Assembly: GCA_903867225.1 (NCBI GenBank)
Contig: CAIPQN010000020.1
Coordinates: 1 to 61,001, forward strand
From: an uncultured Pseudomonadota bacterium
GTDB taxonomy: Bacteria; Pseudomonadota; Gammaproteobacteria; Methylococcales; Methylomonadaceae
Reading direction: 5' to 3'
Length of the DNA: 61,001 bases
Shown here piece after piece: positions 18,321-27,680 of the stretch; positions within the stretch are counted from its first letter, which is position 1; each line of letters begins with the position of its first letter. A program made the translations under genes and the position numbers. The notes under the pieces are model-generated. The model did not search any database and was not told where the DNA came from. It was given only the letters and a program-made list of their open reading frames with translations.

Positions 18321-19286
18321 CTATTTGCCGACTTCTTCAAACACACCGAAACTCATAATTCGTTGATAACGCTTTTCAAGCAATGCGTGTATTTCTTGAT
18401 TTTGGAGTGCATCTAAATGACGCAATAATGTGTCTTTTAAATTCAACGCAGTCGTTTTGAAATCGCGGTGTGCGCCACCTAATGGTTCGCGGACAACTTC
18501 ATCTAAAAAGCCTTGTTCACGAATGCGGTCAGCGGTAATCCCCATTGCTTCGGCGGCAAGTTGAACTTTATCGGGACTTTTCCAAAGAATCGCCGCGCAA
18601 CCTTCAGGAGAAATAACCGAATAAGTGCTGTATTCCAACATGATTAAACGGTCGCCCACGCCAATGGCTAACGCACCACCTGAACCACCTTCACCAATAA
18701 TTGTGCAAATAATCGGTGTTTTGAGTTTTGCCATTTCAAACAAATTTCGCGCAATCGCTTCACTTTGCCCACGTTCTTCTGCGTCAATTCCAGGATAAGC
18801 CCCTGGTGTGTCGATTAAACAAATAATCGGTAATTTAAAACGTTCCGCCAATTTCATCACGCGCAACGCTTTGCGATAACCTTCTGGGCGTGGCATTCCG
18901 AAATTGCGGTGAATTTTTTCTTTAGTATCACGTCCTTTTTGATGCCCGATAATCACAACGGGTTCACCATCTAATTTCGCCAATCCACAAATAATTGCTT
19001 GATCATCGGCATAAGCGCGATCGCCATGTAATTCATGAAAATCTGTAAAAATTAAATCAATATAATCGAGCGTGTACGGGCGACCTGGGTGACGTGAAAT
19101 TTGCGAAATTTGCCAATCCGATAAATTCGCAAAAATAGATTCAGTTAACGCTTGGCTACGATCTTCTAATTGTTTGAGCGCGTCTGAAATATTGATTTTA
19201 TTATCGGACTGCACGTTACGCAGCTCTTCAATTTTAGCTTCTAAAACAGCAATCGGTTGTTCAAAATCGAGAAATTTTAAGTCCAT
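18321..19286 (-). CDS. accA: Acetyl-CoA carboxylase carboxyltransferase subunit alpha
   Basis: AccA with AccD transfers carboxyl from biotin to acetyl-CoA, making malonyl-CoA for fatty-acid synthesis. It starts [22 protein letters not shown], and includes [27 protein letters not shown] and [15 protein letters not shown] motifs of the carboxyltransferase fold. The 321-residue length is typical. The stop lies a few bases from the nadB start on the same strand, suggesting co-transcription. In E. coli accA follows dnaE downstream of rnhB; here it is 13 kb away. Confidence 0.97.
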   Translation of the reverse strand: MDLKFLDFEQPIAVLEAKIEELRNVQSDNKINISDALKQLEDRSQALTESIFANLSDWQISQISRHPGRPYTLDYIDLIFTDFHELHGDRAYADDQAIICGLAKLDGEPVVIIGHQKGRDTKEKIHRNFGMPRPEGYRKALRVMKLAERFKLPIICLIDTPGAYPGIDAEERGQSEAIARNLFEMAKLKTPIICTIIGEGGSGGALAIGVGDRLIMLEYSTYSVISPEGCAAILWKSPDKVQLAAEAMGITADRIREQGFLDEVVREPLGGAHRDFKTTALNLKDTLLRHLDALQNQEIHALLEKRYQRIMSFGVFEEVGK

Positions 19287-19337
19287 ATTTTTTAATTTTT
19301 AAATGAATTTGAAAAGTGGCGGATAGTATAAGGCAAT

Positions 19338-20642
19338 TCACGAAATATGCGCCGCGTCTAATTCGCGTAATCGTTCCAATTTTTCTTTGATTTTAATTTC
19401 TAAACCGCGTTCAACGGGGTCGTAATAGCGCGTTCCCGCTAAAGATTCAGGGAAATAATCTTCACCTGCTGCATAAGCATCGGGTTCATTGTGGGCGTAA
19501 CGGTACATTTTTCCGTAATCCAACGCTTTCATCAATTTGGTTGGCGCGTTTCGTAAATGAATCGGGGCTTCCAATGTTCCTGTTTGTTTAACGTGTGCCA
19601 TCGCGGCTTTGTAAGCCATATAAACGGCGTTACTTTTCGGCGCACACGCCATATAAATCACAGCTTGCGCTAACGATAATTCACCTTCTGGACTGCCCAA
19701 ACGTTCCTGCGCTTGCCACGCATTTATTGCGATTTCCAAAGCTCGTGGATCAGCATTGCCAATATCTTCGGAAGCAATCCGCACAATTCGTCGCGCTAAA
19801 TATGCTAAATCACATCCGCCATCAATCATTCGGCAAAGCCAATACAACGCAGCATCTGGCGAACTTCCGCGCACTGATTTATGCAACGCCGAAATTTGAT
19901 TGTGGAATTCTTCGCCATGCGAATCAAAACGCCGCACGCCACCGCTTAAAACCGCTTGGGCAATCGTTTCGTCAATAACTGAGCTGTCTTGTGCGGCAGA
20001 AACTTCGGTGGCAAGCTCCAACAAATTCAACAATCGACGTGCGTCACCGTCAGCGGCTTGCGCGAATTGCAATTTAATTTCATCTGACATTTCGAGTTTC
20101 AACGCGCCTAAACCGTGCGTTTCATTGTCGAGCGCGTGATTCAAAATGTTGAGTAAATCTGCGTGGGTCAATGGATTTAAAACATAAACTCTCGCCCGTG
20201 AAAGGAGCGCGTTATTTAAGGCAAAGGACGGATTTTCAGTGGTCGCTCCAATAAAATACACCGTCCCATCTTCAACGTGCGGCAAAAACGCATCTTGTTG
20301 AGATTTGTTAAAACGATGCACTTCATCGACAAATAAAATCGTGCGCCGTTTTTCAAATTGTTGAATCGTTTTCGCGTGTTCAATCGCTTCACGAATTTCT
20401 TTCACGCCCGCTAAAACCGCTGAAATTGCTAAAAATTCGGCGTTAGATTGTTTCGCAATCAACCGCGCTAACGTCGTTTTTCCTGTTCCCGATGCGCCCC
20501 AAAAAATCATCGAATGTAAACGCCCTGACGTGAGCGCGACTTGTAACGGTTTTCCTGCTGAAAGAATGTGTGGTTGTCCGACGTAACTGCTCAATTCATG
20601 CGGTCGCATTCGTTCGGCTAATGGTTGAAAAGTTGTATCCAT
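19338..20642 (-). CDS. rarA: Replication-associated recombination protein A (RarA/MgsA AAA+ ATPase)
   Basis: RarA is a clamp-loader-like AAA+ protein acting at stalled replication forks. Walker A is [11 protein letters not shown], Walker B is [10 protein letters not shown], and [10 protein letters not shown] and the C-terminal RNAPTKLMK and KYYDP-like ([10 protein letters not shown]) motifs are family features. I start at the ATG at 20642 ([14 protein letters not shown]); the longer in-frame extension to 20741 lacks similarity. About 434 residues, normal for the family. It is transcribed toward accA with a 50-bp gap. Confidence 0.94.
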   Translation of the reverse strand: MDTTFQPLAERMRPHELSSYVGQPHILSAGKPLQVALTSGRLHSMIFWGASGTGKTTLARLIAKQSNAEFLAISAVLAGVKEIREAIEHAKTIQQFEKRRTILFVDEVHRFNKSQQDAFLPHVEDGTVYFIGATTENPSFALNNALLSRARVYVLNPLTHADLLNILNHALDNETHGLGALKLEMSDEIKLQFAQAADGDARRLLNLLELATEVSAAQDSSVIDETIAQAVLSGGVRRFDSHGEEFHNQISALHKSVRGSSPDAALYWLCRMIDGGCDLAYLARRIVRIASEDIGNADPRALEIAINAWQAQERLGSPEGELSLAQAVIYMACAPKSNAVYMAYKAAMAHVKQTGTLEAPIHLRNAPTKLMKALDYGKMYRYAHNEPDAYAAGEDYFPESLAGTRYYDPVERGLEIKIKEKLERLRELDAAHIS

Positions 20643-20766
20643 TTGATTCACTTTTTGAATTATTTTACGAATTTTGAAAATGTGGGCGTTTAAATCGTGC
20701 TTGATAAAATCGTCATGCGAGTATATTTTGCAGATTACCATTTAATCTTTTGGAACGATTTAACAC

Positions 20767-21021
20767 ATGAAAAACATTTTGATTTATACGGCACACCGTT
20801 GTGGCTATTGTGTAATGGCGAAACGCTTGCTTGATAGTAAAAATGCCACTTATACAGAAATTAACGTCGATGAAAGGGAAGGGCAGCGCGAGGAAATGAT
20901 GCGAAAAACCCAACGTCGAACCGTGCCACAAATTTACATCGGTGATTTTCACGTTGGGGGTTTTGATGATTTGAATGCTTTGAATAAAGCAGGAAAATTA
21001 GACGCGCTTTTAAACGATTAA
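20767..21021 (+). CDS. grxC: Glutaredoxin 3 (GrxC-like)
   Basis: An 84-residue thioredoxin-fold protein with the active site CGYC at residues 12-15 (TAHRCGYCVMAKRLL), the cis-proline motif RTVPQIYIGD and the C-terminal GGFDDL. It reduces disulfides using glutathione. The usual CPYC has changed to CGYC, which raises no doubt about family but may shift redox potential. Its last 12 bases overlap the end of the convergent metZ gene. The start is 124 bp from the divergent rarA start. Confidence 0.94.
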   Translation: MKNILIYTAHRCGYCVMAKRLLDSKNATYTEINVDEREGQREEMMRKTQRRTVPQIYIGDFHVGGFDDLNALNKAGKLDALLND

Positions 21022-22197
21022 ACCACGCGCCAAATCCGCTTTAATATCTTCGATTGATTCTAAGCCAACTGAAATTCGCACCAAATTATCGTTAATTCCC
21101 GCTTTCGCACGAACTTCAGGCGTTAAACGACCATGTGTTGTTGTTGCGGGATGGGTGATAGTAGTTTTCACATCACCCAAATTTGCGGTAATCGACAACA
21201 TTTGCGTCGAATCAATCAATCGCCACGCCGCTTCTTTGCCACCTTCAACTTCAAAACTCACCACACCGCCAAAATGATTTTGCTGCGTTTTCGCTAATTC
21301 ATGTTGCGGGTGCGAGGGCAGGGCAGGGTAATTTACTTTTGAAATCGCAGGTTGTTCAACTAACCAATTCGCCAACGCGGTTGCATTATCACAATGTGCT
21401 TTCATTCGTACCGCTAACGTTTCCAGTCCGCCCAAAAATACCCACGCATTAAATGCACTCATCGTTGCGCCGCCTGTTCGTAAATATGGGTAAATATATT
21501 TCTCGATAATTTCATCACTCGCCACCACCGCACCACCGACACAACGACCTTGTCCGTCGATATATTTTGTCGCGGAATGCACCACAATATCTGCACCCAA
21601 TTCGAGTGGTTTTTGTAACGCAGGTGTGCAGAAACAATTATCGACAATCAACAAGCAATCATGCGCGTGTGCTACGTCTGCTAACGCGCGAATGTCCGCA
21701 ATTTCAATCAACGGATTCGATGGCGTTTCTAAAAACAAAAATCGCGTGTTCGATTTAATCGCCGCATCCCATGCGCTAACATCAGTTAAATCAACAAAAT
21801 CCGTTTCAACGCCGAATTTGCCAAAATAATTTTGAAACATCAAAACCGTGTTGCCAAACACACCACGCGAACAAACAACATGATCACCTGCTTTGAGTAA
21901 TCCCATTCCTACCGCCATAATCGCTGCCATGCCCGACGAAAATGCTAAACAGCGGTCGCCTTTTTCCATCAATGCCAAACGGTCTTGAAATGCCGCCACA
22001 GTTGGATTTGTGAAACGAGAATAAATGTTTCCCGCTTGCTGACCTGTAAAACGTGCCGCTGCATCTGCCGCACTTTTGAACACATAACTCGAAGTCATAA
22101 AAATCGGCATACTGTGTTCATCTTCGTGGGTACGATGTTGACCTGCGCGGATGGCTTGCGTTTCTAAAGCGTATTGATTCCAATCGATTTCGTTCAT
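21010..22197 (-). CDS. metZ: O-succinylhomoserine sulfhydrylase
   Basis: MetZ makes homocysteine directly from O-succinylhomoserine and sulfide using PLP. It belongs to the Cys/Met metabolism PLP family: YSRFTNPTV, FSSGMAAI, ETPSNPLIEI, and HSATKYIDGQGRCVGG with the Schiff-base lysine. The start LETQAIRAGQHRTHEDEHSMPI matches MetZ rather than MetB or cystathionine lyase. 395 residues is standard. It runs convergent to grxC, and the end of the rpsT transcript lies just upstream. Confidence 0.93.
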   Translation of the reverse strand: MNEIDWNQYALETQAIRAGQHRTHEDEHSMPIFMTSSYVFKSAADAAARFTGQQAGNIYSRFTNPTVAAFQDRLALMEKGDRCLAFSSGMAAIMAVGMGLLKAGDHVVCSRGVFGNTVLMFQNYFGKFGVETDFVDLTDVSAWDAAIKSNTRFLFLETPSNPLIEIADIRALADVAHAHDCLLIVDNCFCTPALQKPLELGADIVVHSATKYIDGQGRCVGGAVVASDEIIEKYIYPYLRTGGATMSAFNAWVFLGGLETLAVRMKAHCDNATALANWLVEQPAISKVNYPALPSHPQHELAKTQQNHFGGVVSFEVEGGKEAAWRLIDSTQMLSITANLGDVKTTITHPATTTHGRLTPEVRAKAGINDNLVRISVGLESIEDIKADLARGLIV

Positions 22198-22215
22198 GGT
22201 TTTTTCGGGAAGCTA

Positions 22216-22240
22216 GAAAAAGAAAAAGCCGCAAGCGGCT
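22216..22240 (-). terminator. Rho-independent terminator of rpsT
   Basis: On the minus strand AGCCGC-TT-GCGGCT (22240-22227) is followed by TTTTTCTTTTT, a short GC-rich stem with a good T run. It lies about 60 bp after the rpsT stop. Confidence 0.85.
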
Positions 22241-22262
22241 AGAAATGAGATATTTTTGTTTT

Positions 22263-22293
22263 CTGGAGACGCTGCAGCGCAACGCCTCTACAG
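22263..22293. repeat. Palindromic element between rpsT and its terminator
   Basis: A perfect 10-bp palindrome, CGCTGCAGCG (22270-22279), lies within a longer imperfect inverted repeat bounded by CTGGAGA and CTCTACAG. The design resembles dispersed REP-like palindromes, but only one copy was noticed in this window. Confidence 0.4.
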
Positions 22294-22301
22294 ATTTTTA
22301 G

Positions 22302-22577
22302 TTAAGCCGTCGCTAAAACCAATGCTTTGACTTTTGCATTTAAGCGACTTTTACCGCGAGCTGCTTTATTTTTATGAATAACACCTTTGCTAGCAGACGA
22401 ATCTAAAATAGATTCCGCTACTTTAAATGCAGCAACCGCTTGTTCTTTGTCGCCTGATTTAATTGCGACTAATACTTTTTTTACGAAAGTGCGTAATCTA
22501 CTACGTTGGCTACTGTTACGGATGCGGTTTACTTCTGCTTGTCTTGCACGTTTTTTTGCTTGTGGTGAATTCGCCAT
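22302..22577 (-). CDS. rpsT: 30S ribosomal protein S20
   Basis: A 91-residue, strongly basic protein beginning [21 protein letters not shown] and containing [12 protein letters not shown] and [17 protein letters not shown], the unmistakable S20 sequence that binds 16S rRNA. It has a strong promoter upstream and its own terminator, so it is probably monocistronic. It is divergent from murJ, a common neighbour of rpsT in gammaproteobacteria. Confidence 0.98.
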   Translation of the reverse strand: MANSPQAKKRARQAEVNRIRNSSQRSRLRTFVKKVLVAIKSGDKEQAVAAFKVAESILDSSASKGVIHKNKAARGKSRLNAKVKALVLATA

Positions 22578-22621
22578 GATGTCTCTATGAGGTTAATTTT
22601 AAAAGGATTTGAAAGGCGCAA

Positions 22622-22650
22622 ATTATGTTGCTAAATGCTATGATTGTCAA
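22622..22650 (-). promoter_or_regulatory. Sigma-70 promoter of rpsT
   Basis: On the minus strand TTGACA (22650-22645) is separated by exactly 17 bp from CATAAT (22627-22622), about 45 bp before the rpsT start. This near-consensus promoter fits a highly expressed ribosomal protein gene. Confidence 0.85.
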
Positions 22651-22691
22651 TCATTTAACAGCATTTTAAACACTTACAGGCGGCGAAACTC

Positions 22692-24002
22692 TTGAGCAAA
22701 AAGCTTTTAAAATCCACGTTACTTGTTAGCGGTTTAACCTTATTTTCACGAATACTCGGTTTTGTGCGCGATATGCTGATTGCTCATTATTTTGGGGTGA
22801 ATGCCGCCACTGATGCGTTTTTTGCTGCGTTTCGATTTCCAAATTTTCTGCGACGTTTGTTTGCTGAAGGTGCTTTTGCTCAAGCCTTTGTGCCAATTTT
22901 AAGTGAACATAAAAATCAAAATCTACAATCCATCATCAATAAAATAGCAGGGCATTTAGCGTTATTTCTCGCGGTGTTGACGTTGATTGGAATTATCATT
23001 GCACCGTTTTTGATTACGCTATGTGCCGCAGGTTTTGAGTGGCAAAGTGAGCAACACATTTTGGCGACGCGTTTATTGCAAATTATGTTGCCCTACGGTT
23101 TTTTCGTTACGTTAGTGGCTTTTTTCGGCAGTATTCTGAATGCACAGACAAAGTTTGCAATTCCCGCTTTTACACCCGCGTTGCTTAATTTGTCGATGAT
23201 TGCTGCGACGATTTGGCTTTCGCCTTATTTTTCAGAGCCGATTATGGCGTTGGCATTTGGCGTTTTGCTTGGCGGAGTGATTCAATTTGCATTTCAACTG
23301 CCAGCTTTGTGGCGACTGGGTTTGTTGCCGCGATTTCAACTCGATTTTCAGGATGTGGTGATAAACAAAGTCATGAAAAACGTGTTGCCAACATTATTTG
23401 CGACTTCGGCGACGCAAATCAATTTGTTAATCAATACTTTTATCGCTTCATTTTTAACCACGGGTAGCGTTTCATGGTTGTATTACGCTGACCGATTATT
23501 AGAATTTCCCATTGGTATTTTGGGTTCAGGATTAGCAACGGTAATGTTACCGAAATTAGCGCAAAGTCACGTCGATCAAAATACGAAAGGTTTTTCAGCG
23601 ACCCTTGATTGGGGTTTAAAATGGGTGATTTTGTTGGGCATTCCCACGACATTGGGATTATTTTTTTTAGCCGAACCGATTTTGAGTTTGCTGTTTGAAT
23701 CTAACGAATTCACCGCTCACGATGTTCATGCTTCCGCGCAAAGTTTGCAAGGTTACGCGCTAGGTTTAGTGGGATTTTTGGCAATTAAAGTGTTAACGCC
23801 CGCTTTCACGACGCAAAATTTACATTCTGTTGCTGTGCGTTATGCGTGGTATTCTGTGTTTGCAAATCTAATTTTTAACTTGCTTCTAGTTGTGCCATTG
23901 GCACATGGTGGTGTAGCTTTAGCAACTACTTTTGCCGCAATTTTAAACGCTGTAATGTTGCTTACATTTTTACGAAAAAATAAAATTTATCAATATGTCT
24001 GA
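22692..24002 (+). CDS. murJ: Lipid II flippase MurJ, C-terminally truncated
   Basis: MurJ flips lipid II across the inner membrane for peptidoglycan synthesis. The start [35 protein letters not shown] and [26 protein letters not shown] are diagnostic; the start codon is TTG at 22692. Transmembrane helices continue to [12 protein letters not shown], where normal MurJ proteins carry on for roughly 70 more residues with two further helices. Here a stop comes two codons later, giving 436 rather than about 510 residues. The end overlaps the start of a truncated acyltransferase gene, so a recombination junction or assembly join is likely. MurJ is essential, so either this form works or another copy exists. 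Confidence 0.88.
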   Translation: MSKKLLKSTLLVSGLTLFSRILGFVRDMLIAHYFGVNAATDAFFAAFRFPNFLRRLFAEGAFAQAFVPILSEHKNQNLQSIINKIAGHLALFLAVLTLIGIIIAPFLITLCAAGFEWQSEQHILATRLLQIMLPYGFFVTLVAFFGSILNAQTKFAIPAFTPALLNLSMIAATIWLSPYFSEPIMALAFGVLLGGVIQFAFQLPALWRLGLLPRFQLDFQDVVINKVMKNVLPTLFATSATQINLLINTFIASFLTTGSVSWLYYADRLLEFPIGILGSGLATVMLPKLAQSHVDQNTKGFSATLDWGLKWVILLGIPTTLGLFFLAEPILSLLFESNEFTAHDVHASAQSLQGYALGLVGFLAIKVLTPAFTTQNLHSVAVRYAWYSVFANLIFNLLLVVPLAHGGVALATTFAAILNAVMLLTFLRKNKIYQYV

Positions 24003-24159
24003 CACTCAACACGATCTTAATTTTACTTACCGCCCTGATATTGATGGGCTTCGCGCCATTGCAATTCTGTTGGTCGTCATTTTTCACGCTTACCCGAAAT
24101 TCTTAAAAAGCGGATTTATTGGCGTTGAAACCAAAAATCCATCAATAAATGGAAAATAA
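23995..24159 (+). pseudogene. Acyltransferase 3 (OafA-like) N-terminal stub
   Basis: The 54-codon frame reads [34 protein letters not shown] and then SGFIGVE, the typical N-terminus and first membrane helix of surface-glycan O-acyltransferases. The family continues with FFVISGFLI, but here the sequence changes abruptly to TKNPSINGK and a stop. Only the first of about ten helices is left. The ATG overlaps the murJ stop. A functional protein is very unlikely. Confidence 0.85.
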
Positions 24160-24165
24160 CAAAAG

Positions 24166-24897
24166 ATGAAAATTTTTGTAATTAGTTTGTTAAATAGTGA
24201 ATCTCGTAGGATTAGGATTGCAAATCAATTAGCAGGCAAGGGGATAGAATTTGAATTTTTAGATGCTATCGATGGGCGAACGAGTAATCATCCTTACCTT
24301 CAAAATTATAATGAACCAGCTTTTTTAATCAATCGCCGTAGAAAAGCGGCTTTGGGCGAATTAGGTTGTTATGTTAGCCATCTAATAGCATGGGAAAAAT
24401 GTCTTGAATTAAATGAACCAATAGTTGTGTTAGAGGATGATTGTGAATTAACAGAAAACTTTATTGACGGTGTGAATTTTATAGCAAATTTTACTGATAA
24501 AATGTCGTTTATTCGTTTGGAGCCTTTGGAATCTAAAATGTTTTTAACTTCATATAAGGGAGTTTCCTTTTCATTAGTTAAACAATTAAAAATTTCTATG
24601 CGTGCTACTGGTTACGTTGTGACACCTACAGGTGCAAAAAATTTTTTAAATAAAGGGAAGATAATTTGTTGCCCAATTGACCTTTATTTGAAAAATAGTT
24701 TTTTACATAAACAGTCCATGTATGCGTTGATTCCCCCAGTTGTTTACACTACAAACGCAGATTCAATTATCGGACATGATACAAGAGGACTACGAGAACA
24801 TGGACTAACCTTACATTTGAAACGATTTGTTTTTAAATGGTTTTACATTTTAATGAATACAGTAACAACTTTAACCAACGGTCATGTCAAATTTTGA
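24166..24897 (+). CDS. Glycosyltransferase family 25 (LPS sugar transferase)
   Basis: A 243-residue protein starting MKIFVISLLNSESRRIRIANQL, with FLDAIDGR, LGELGCYVSHLIAWEKCL and the metal-binding acidic motif VVLEDDCELT, all features of GT25 enzymes that add galactose or glucose to lipooligosaccharide. It lies 6 bp after the acyltransferase stub and begins an AT-rich block that differs from the surrounding housekeeping genes, suggesting a horizontally exchanged surface-glycan locus. Donor and acceptor cannot be predicted. Confidence 0.85.
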   Translation: MKIFVISLLNSESRRIRIANQLAGKGIEFEFLDAIDGRTSNHPYLQNYNEPAFLINRRRKAALGELGCYVSHLIAWEKCLELNEPIVVLEDDCELTENFIDGVNFIANFTDKMSFIRLEPLESKMFLTSYKGVSFSLVKQLKISMRATGYVVTPTGAKNFLNKGKIICCPIDLYLKNSFLHKQSMYALIPPVVYTTNADSIIGHDTRGLREHGLTLHLKRFVFKWFYILMNTVTTLTNGHVKF

Positions 24898-24936
24898 GTA
24901 GTAATGTATGTGCCTAATAAAAATTAAGGAAAGCAA

Positions 24937-25803
24937 ATGATTGATGAACGCATAACCAATTCAAGAAGTATTAAATTTCATGTCAAAGCATTTTTAGAAA
25001 ACATTCAATCTGAAATAAAAGGCAAAAAAGTCATTGATATACCCGCTGGTAGTGGTTCGACTAGCGAGGTTTTATTTGAACTTGGAGCAGATGTTGAATC
25101 GTTCGATTTATTTCCAGAATACTTTATGGTTAAAGAAATAACCTGCCAACGAGCCAATATTATGGATGGCATACCTGTAAATTCTAATTATGCTGATTTG
25201 TTAATCTGCCAAGAGGGAATGGAACATTTTAGTGATCAGTTAAAAGCTCTAAAAGAATTCAATCGTGTTTTAAAATTAGGTGGCAAATTACTTATTACAG
25301 TTCCAAGCTATTCAAATCTCGCCGCAAAATTGAGCTATCTTTTATTTGAAAGTGAAACCAGTAAAAGCATGCCTCCGAACGAATTGTGTGACGTTTGGAT
25401 GTCTGACAAAGATGCTGCTGAAAAAGGAATTTATCACGGGCATATATTTTTAATTGGTTTGCAAAAATTACGCACGTTAGGATTATTGTCGGGGCTAAAA
25501 ATAAATGAAGTTCGTTATATACGATTAAGCAAAGGCTCATTAGTGTTATTTCCGTTTTTATATCCGTTAATTCTTATTCATTCCTACATTTGTTATTTTA
25601 GAAATTTAAAAAAACACCCAGACCTGCCGCTCGCTTCCAAAAAACAAGTATTTGGTGATCAACTAAAAATCAACATTAACCCTAAAAATTTACTTAATAA
25701 ACATACATTTGTAATTTTTGAAAAAGATTGTGAATTAATCGACGTTTATAGCAGGTTAGAGCAGTTGAATAAATCGAGTTATTCGTTTGATAAGGTCATG
25801 TGA
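24937..25803 (+). CDS. SAM-dependent class I methyltransferase
   Basis: The 288-residue protein has the Rossmann SAM-binding motif I VIDIPAGSGSTSEVLFELG (about residues 34-52), an acidic end of strand 2 (ESFDLFP), DLLICQEGMEHF and FNRVLKLGGKLLITVPS, a layout typical of the methyltransferase 11/23 families. A hydrophobic stretch near residues 205-225 (GSLVLFPFLYPLILIHSYIC) may attach it to the membrane. Between two glycosyltransferases it probably methylates a sugar, or a lipid-linked intermediate; this is inferred from context. Confidence 0.8.
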   Translation: MIDERITNSRSIKFHVKAFLENIQSEIKGKKVIDIPAGSGSTSEVLFELGADVESFDLFPEYFMVKEITCQRANIMDGIPVNSNYADLLICQEGMEHFSDQLKALKEFNRVLKLGGKLLITVPSYSNLAAKLSYLLFESETSKSMPPNELCDVWMSDKDAAEKGIYHGHIFLIGLQKLRTLGLLSGLKINEVRYIRLSKGSLVLFPFLYPLILIHSYICYFRNLKKHPDLPLASKKQVFGDQLKININPKNLLNKHTFVIFEKDCELIDVYSRLEQLNKSSYSFDKVM

Positions 25804-25810
25804 CGACAAA

Positions 25811-26554
25811 ATGCTAACGGTCATTATTATCACCAAAAACGAAGAATCACACATTGCAAAATGTTTAGAATCTGTGAAATGGGCAGATGAAATTATTGTT
25901 TTAGATTCGGGAAGTTCTGATGAAACTGTTTCAATTTGCCATCAATTTACACCGCACGTTTTTGAAACCGATTGGCAAGGTTTTGGAGTTCAAAAACAAC
26001 GCGCTTTAAATAAAGCGACAAGTGATTGGGTGTTGTCGATTGATGCCGATGAAATTGTCACACCTGAATTACGCGCTGAAATCGAACACGCAATAAATCA
26101 AAATCAGCACGACGCTTTTTTGTTGTCGCGATTGTCGAGTTATTGTGGAAAATTCATCAAACATGGCGGCTGGTATCCCGATTATATTTTGCGTTTATTT
26201 CGTCGTGAGCGAGGACATTTTACCGACGACGTAATTCATGAGCGAGTGATTGTCGAAGGTAACATTGGCAAATTAAATGCACACATTTTGCACGAATCCT
26301 ACAGCGATTTGAGCGAAGTTTTAATCAAAATCAACAGTTATTCTACGCTTCAAGCACAAAAATTATTGGCGCATGGTGCAAAAAGTTCATTATCAAAAGC
26401 GATTTTTCGCGGGCTGTGGAAGTTCATTCAAACCTATTTAATCAAAGCTGCATTTTTAGACGGAAAACACGGTTTAATGTTGGCGATTTCAAGCGCAGAA
26501 AGTGTTTATTACAAATATCTAAAATTGCTCGAATTGCAAAACAAATGCCGTTGA
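25811..26554 (+). CDS. Glycosyltransferase family 2, WaaE/KdtX-like
   Basis: Starting at the ATG at 25811, the 247-residue protein opens with LTVIIITKNEESHIAKCLESV and has ADEIIVLDSGSSDET, WQGFGVQKQRAL and SIDADEIVTPEL (the catalytic DxD region). The sequence order matches WaaE-type enzymes that add glucose to the LPS inner core. It begins eight bases after the methyltransferase stop and its end overlaps the following GT4 gene by ten bases, showing a tight operon. Confidence 0.88.
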   Translation: MLTVIIITKNEESHIAKCLESVKWADEIIVLDSGSSDETVSICHQFTPHVFETDWQGFGVQKQRALNKATSDWVLSIDADEIVTPELRAEIEHAINQNQHDAFLLSRLSSYCGKFIKHGGWYPDYILRLFRRERGHFTDDVIHERVIVEGNIGKLNAHILHESYSDLSEVLIKINSYSTLQAQKLLAHGAKSSLSKAIFRGLWKFIQTYLIKAAFLDGKHGLMLAISSAESVYYKYLKLLELQNKCR

Positions 26555-27585
26555 AAATTGCTCACATCAATCTAGCCAAAGGTTTGCGCGGTGGTGAAAA
26601 TCAAACGTTAGCCATTATTGAAGGATTGAATCATTTTGATATTGAGCAAACGTTGGTTTGTCGTAAAAATAGCTTGCTCGAACAACAATCCATAAAACTT
26701 AACATTTCTGTGATTTCAATTCACAAACCGTTTCTGTTAAACGTCGCAAAATTAAAACCGTTCGATTTAGTTCATGTTCACGAGGGACGCAGCATTTATT
26801 TTGCCTTGGCGGTAAATCTATTTTTTAACAAATCGTATTTGGTCACACGTCGCGTTTTGAATAAACCGCATGAAAAATGGCTGACTAAATTTGCGTATGA
26901 AAAAGCTGCGCTAATTGTGTCGATTTCACAAAAAATTGATGCCGTAATGCGTGAATTTTGTCCGAATCAAAAATTTAAAATTATTCCCGATATTGCGCGG
27001 CAACTCGAATCTAATCCAACAGAAATCGCTAATTTAAAAGCACAATTTGAAGGCAAATTTATTGTCGGTCATGTTGGCGCGTTGGACGATGCAATCAAAA
27101 ATCAGTCGTTAATTTTGAAAGCCGCAAATCAATTGCGTGAAAATGAAAACCTGATTTTTATCCTGCTAGGCATTGGCAAAGACGAAGCGAAACTAAAAAA
27201 TTTAGCAGATAAGTTAAATTTAACTAACGTTGTATTTGAAGGCTTTAAAATAAACATTGCGGATTATTTTGCGTTGTTTGATATTTTCATTTATCCGTCT
27301 AAGGAAGAAGGCTTAGGGTCTGCAATTTTGGAAGCATTTCATTTTAAAAAACCTGTAATTGCGGGAAATGTCGGTGGCATTCCTGATATTTTGGGTGATA
27401 ACAAATATGGTTTGCTCATCAATCCGTTTGATAACCGCGAATTAGCTGAAAAGATTGTGACGTTATATCAAGACGAAGCCTTACGAAATCATTACGCTGA
27501 AGCAGGTTTCAAACGAAAAGATGCCTTTGGTTCTGATAAAATTTGCGGTGATTATTTTCAAATTTATCGATCCTTATGCACCTAA
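26545..27585 (+). CDS. Glycosyltransferase family 4
   Basis: I start at the ATG at 26545 (MPLKIAHINLAKGLRGGENQTLAII), which overlaps the previous gene by ten bases; a longer frame upstream is only a shadow of that gene. The 346-residue product has two Rossmann lobes: VGHVGALDDAIKNQSLIL begins the donor-binding half and FDIFIYPSKEEGLGSAILEAF carries the conserved E-x7-E motif of retaining GT-B enzymes, followed by AGNVGGIPDI. It is the last gene of the glycan island and probably extends the LPS core or another surface glycan. Confidence 0.88.
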   Translation: MPLKIAHINLAKGLRGGENQTLAIIEGLNHFDIEQTLVCRKNSLLEQQSIKLNISVISIHKPFLLNVAKLKPFDLVHVHEGRSIYFALAVNLFFNKSYLVTRRVLNKPHEKWLTKFAYEKAALIVSISQKIDAVMREFCPNQKFKIIPDIARQLESNPTEIANLKAQFEGKFIVGHVGALDDAIKNQSLILKAANQLRENENLIFILLGIGKDEAKLKNLADKLNLTNVVFEGFKINIADYFALFDIFIYPSKEEGLGSAILEAFHFKKPVIAGNVGGIPDILGDNKYGLLINPFDNRELAEKIVTLYQDEALRNHYAEAGFKRKDAFGSDKICGDYFQIYRSLCT

Positions 27586-27680
27586 CCACACACCAACAAA
27601 AACATTCAATTTTGTAATTTTTAACGCCATATTTCCAAAAAAACGCAGTTCAAAAAGCATTGCAAAAAAAGGATTTAAAA

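Noticed and set aside
26416-26544. N-terminal extension of the GT4 gene
   Set aside because: The 43 extra residues are a shadow of the GT2 gene; conserved sequence begins at the ATG at 26545.
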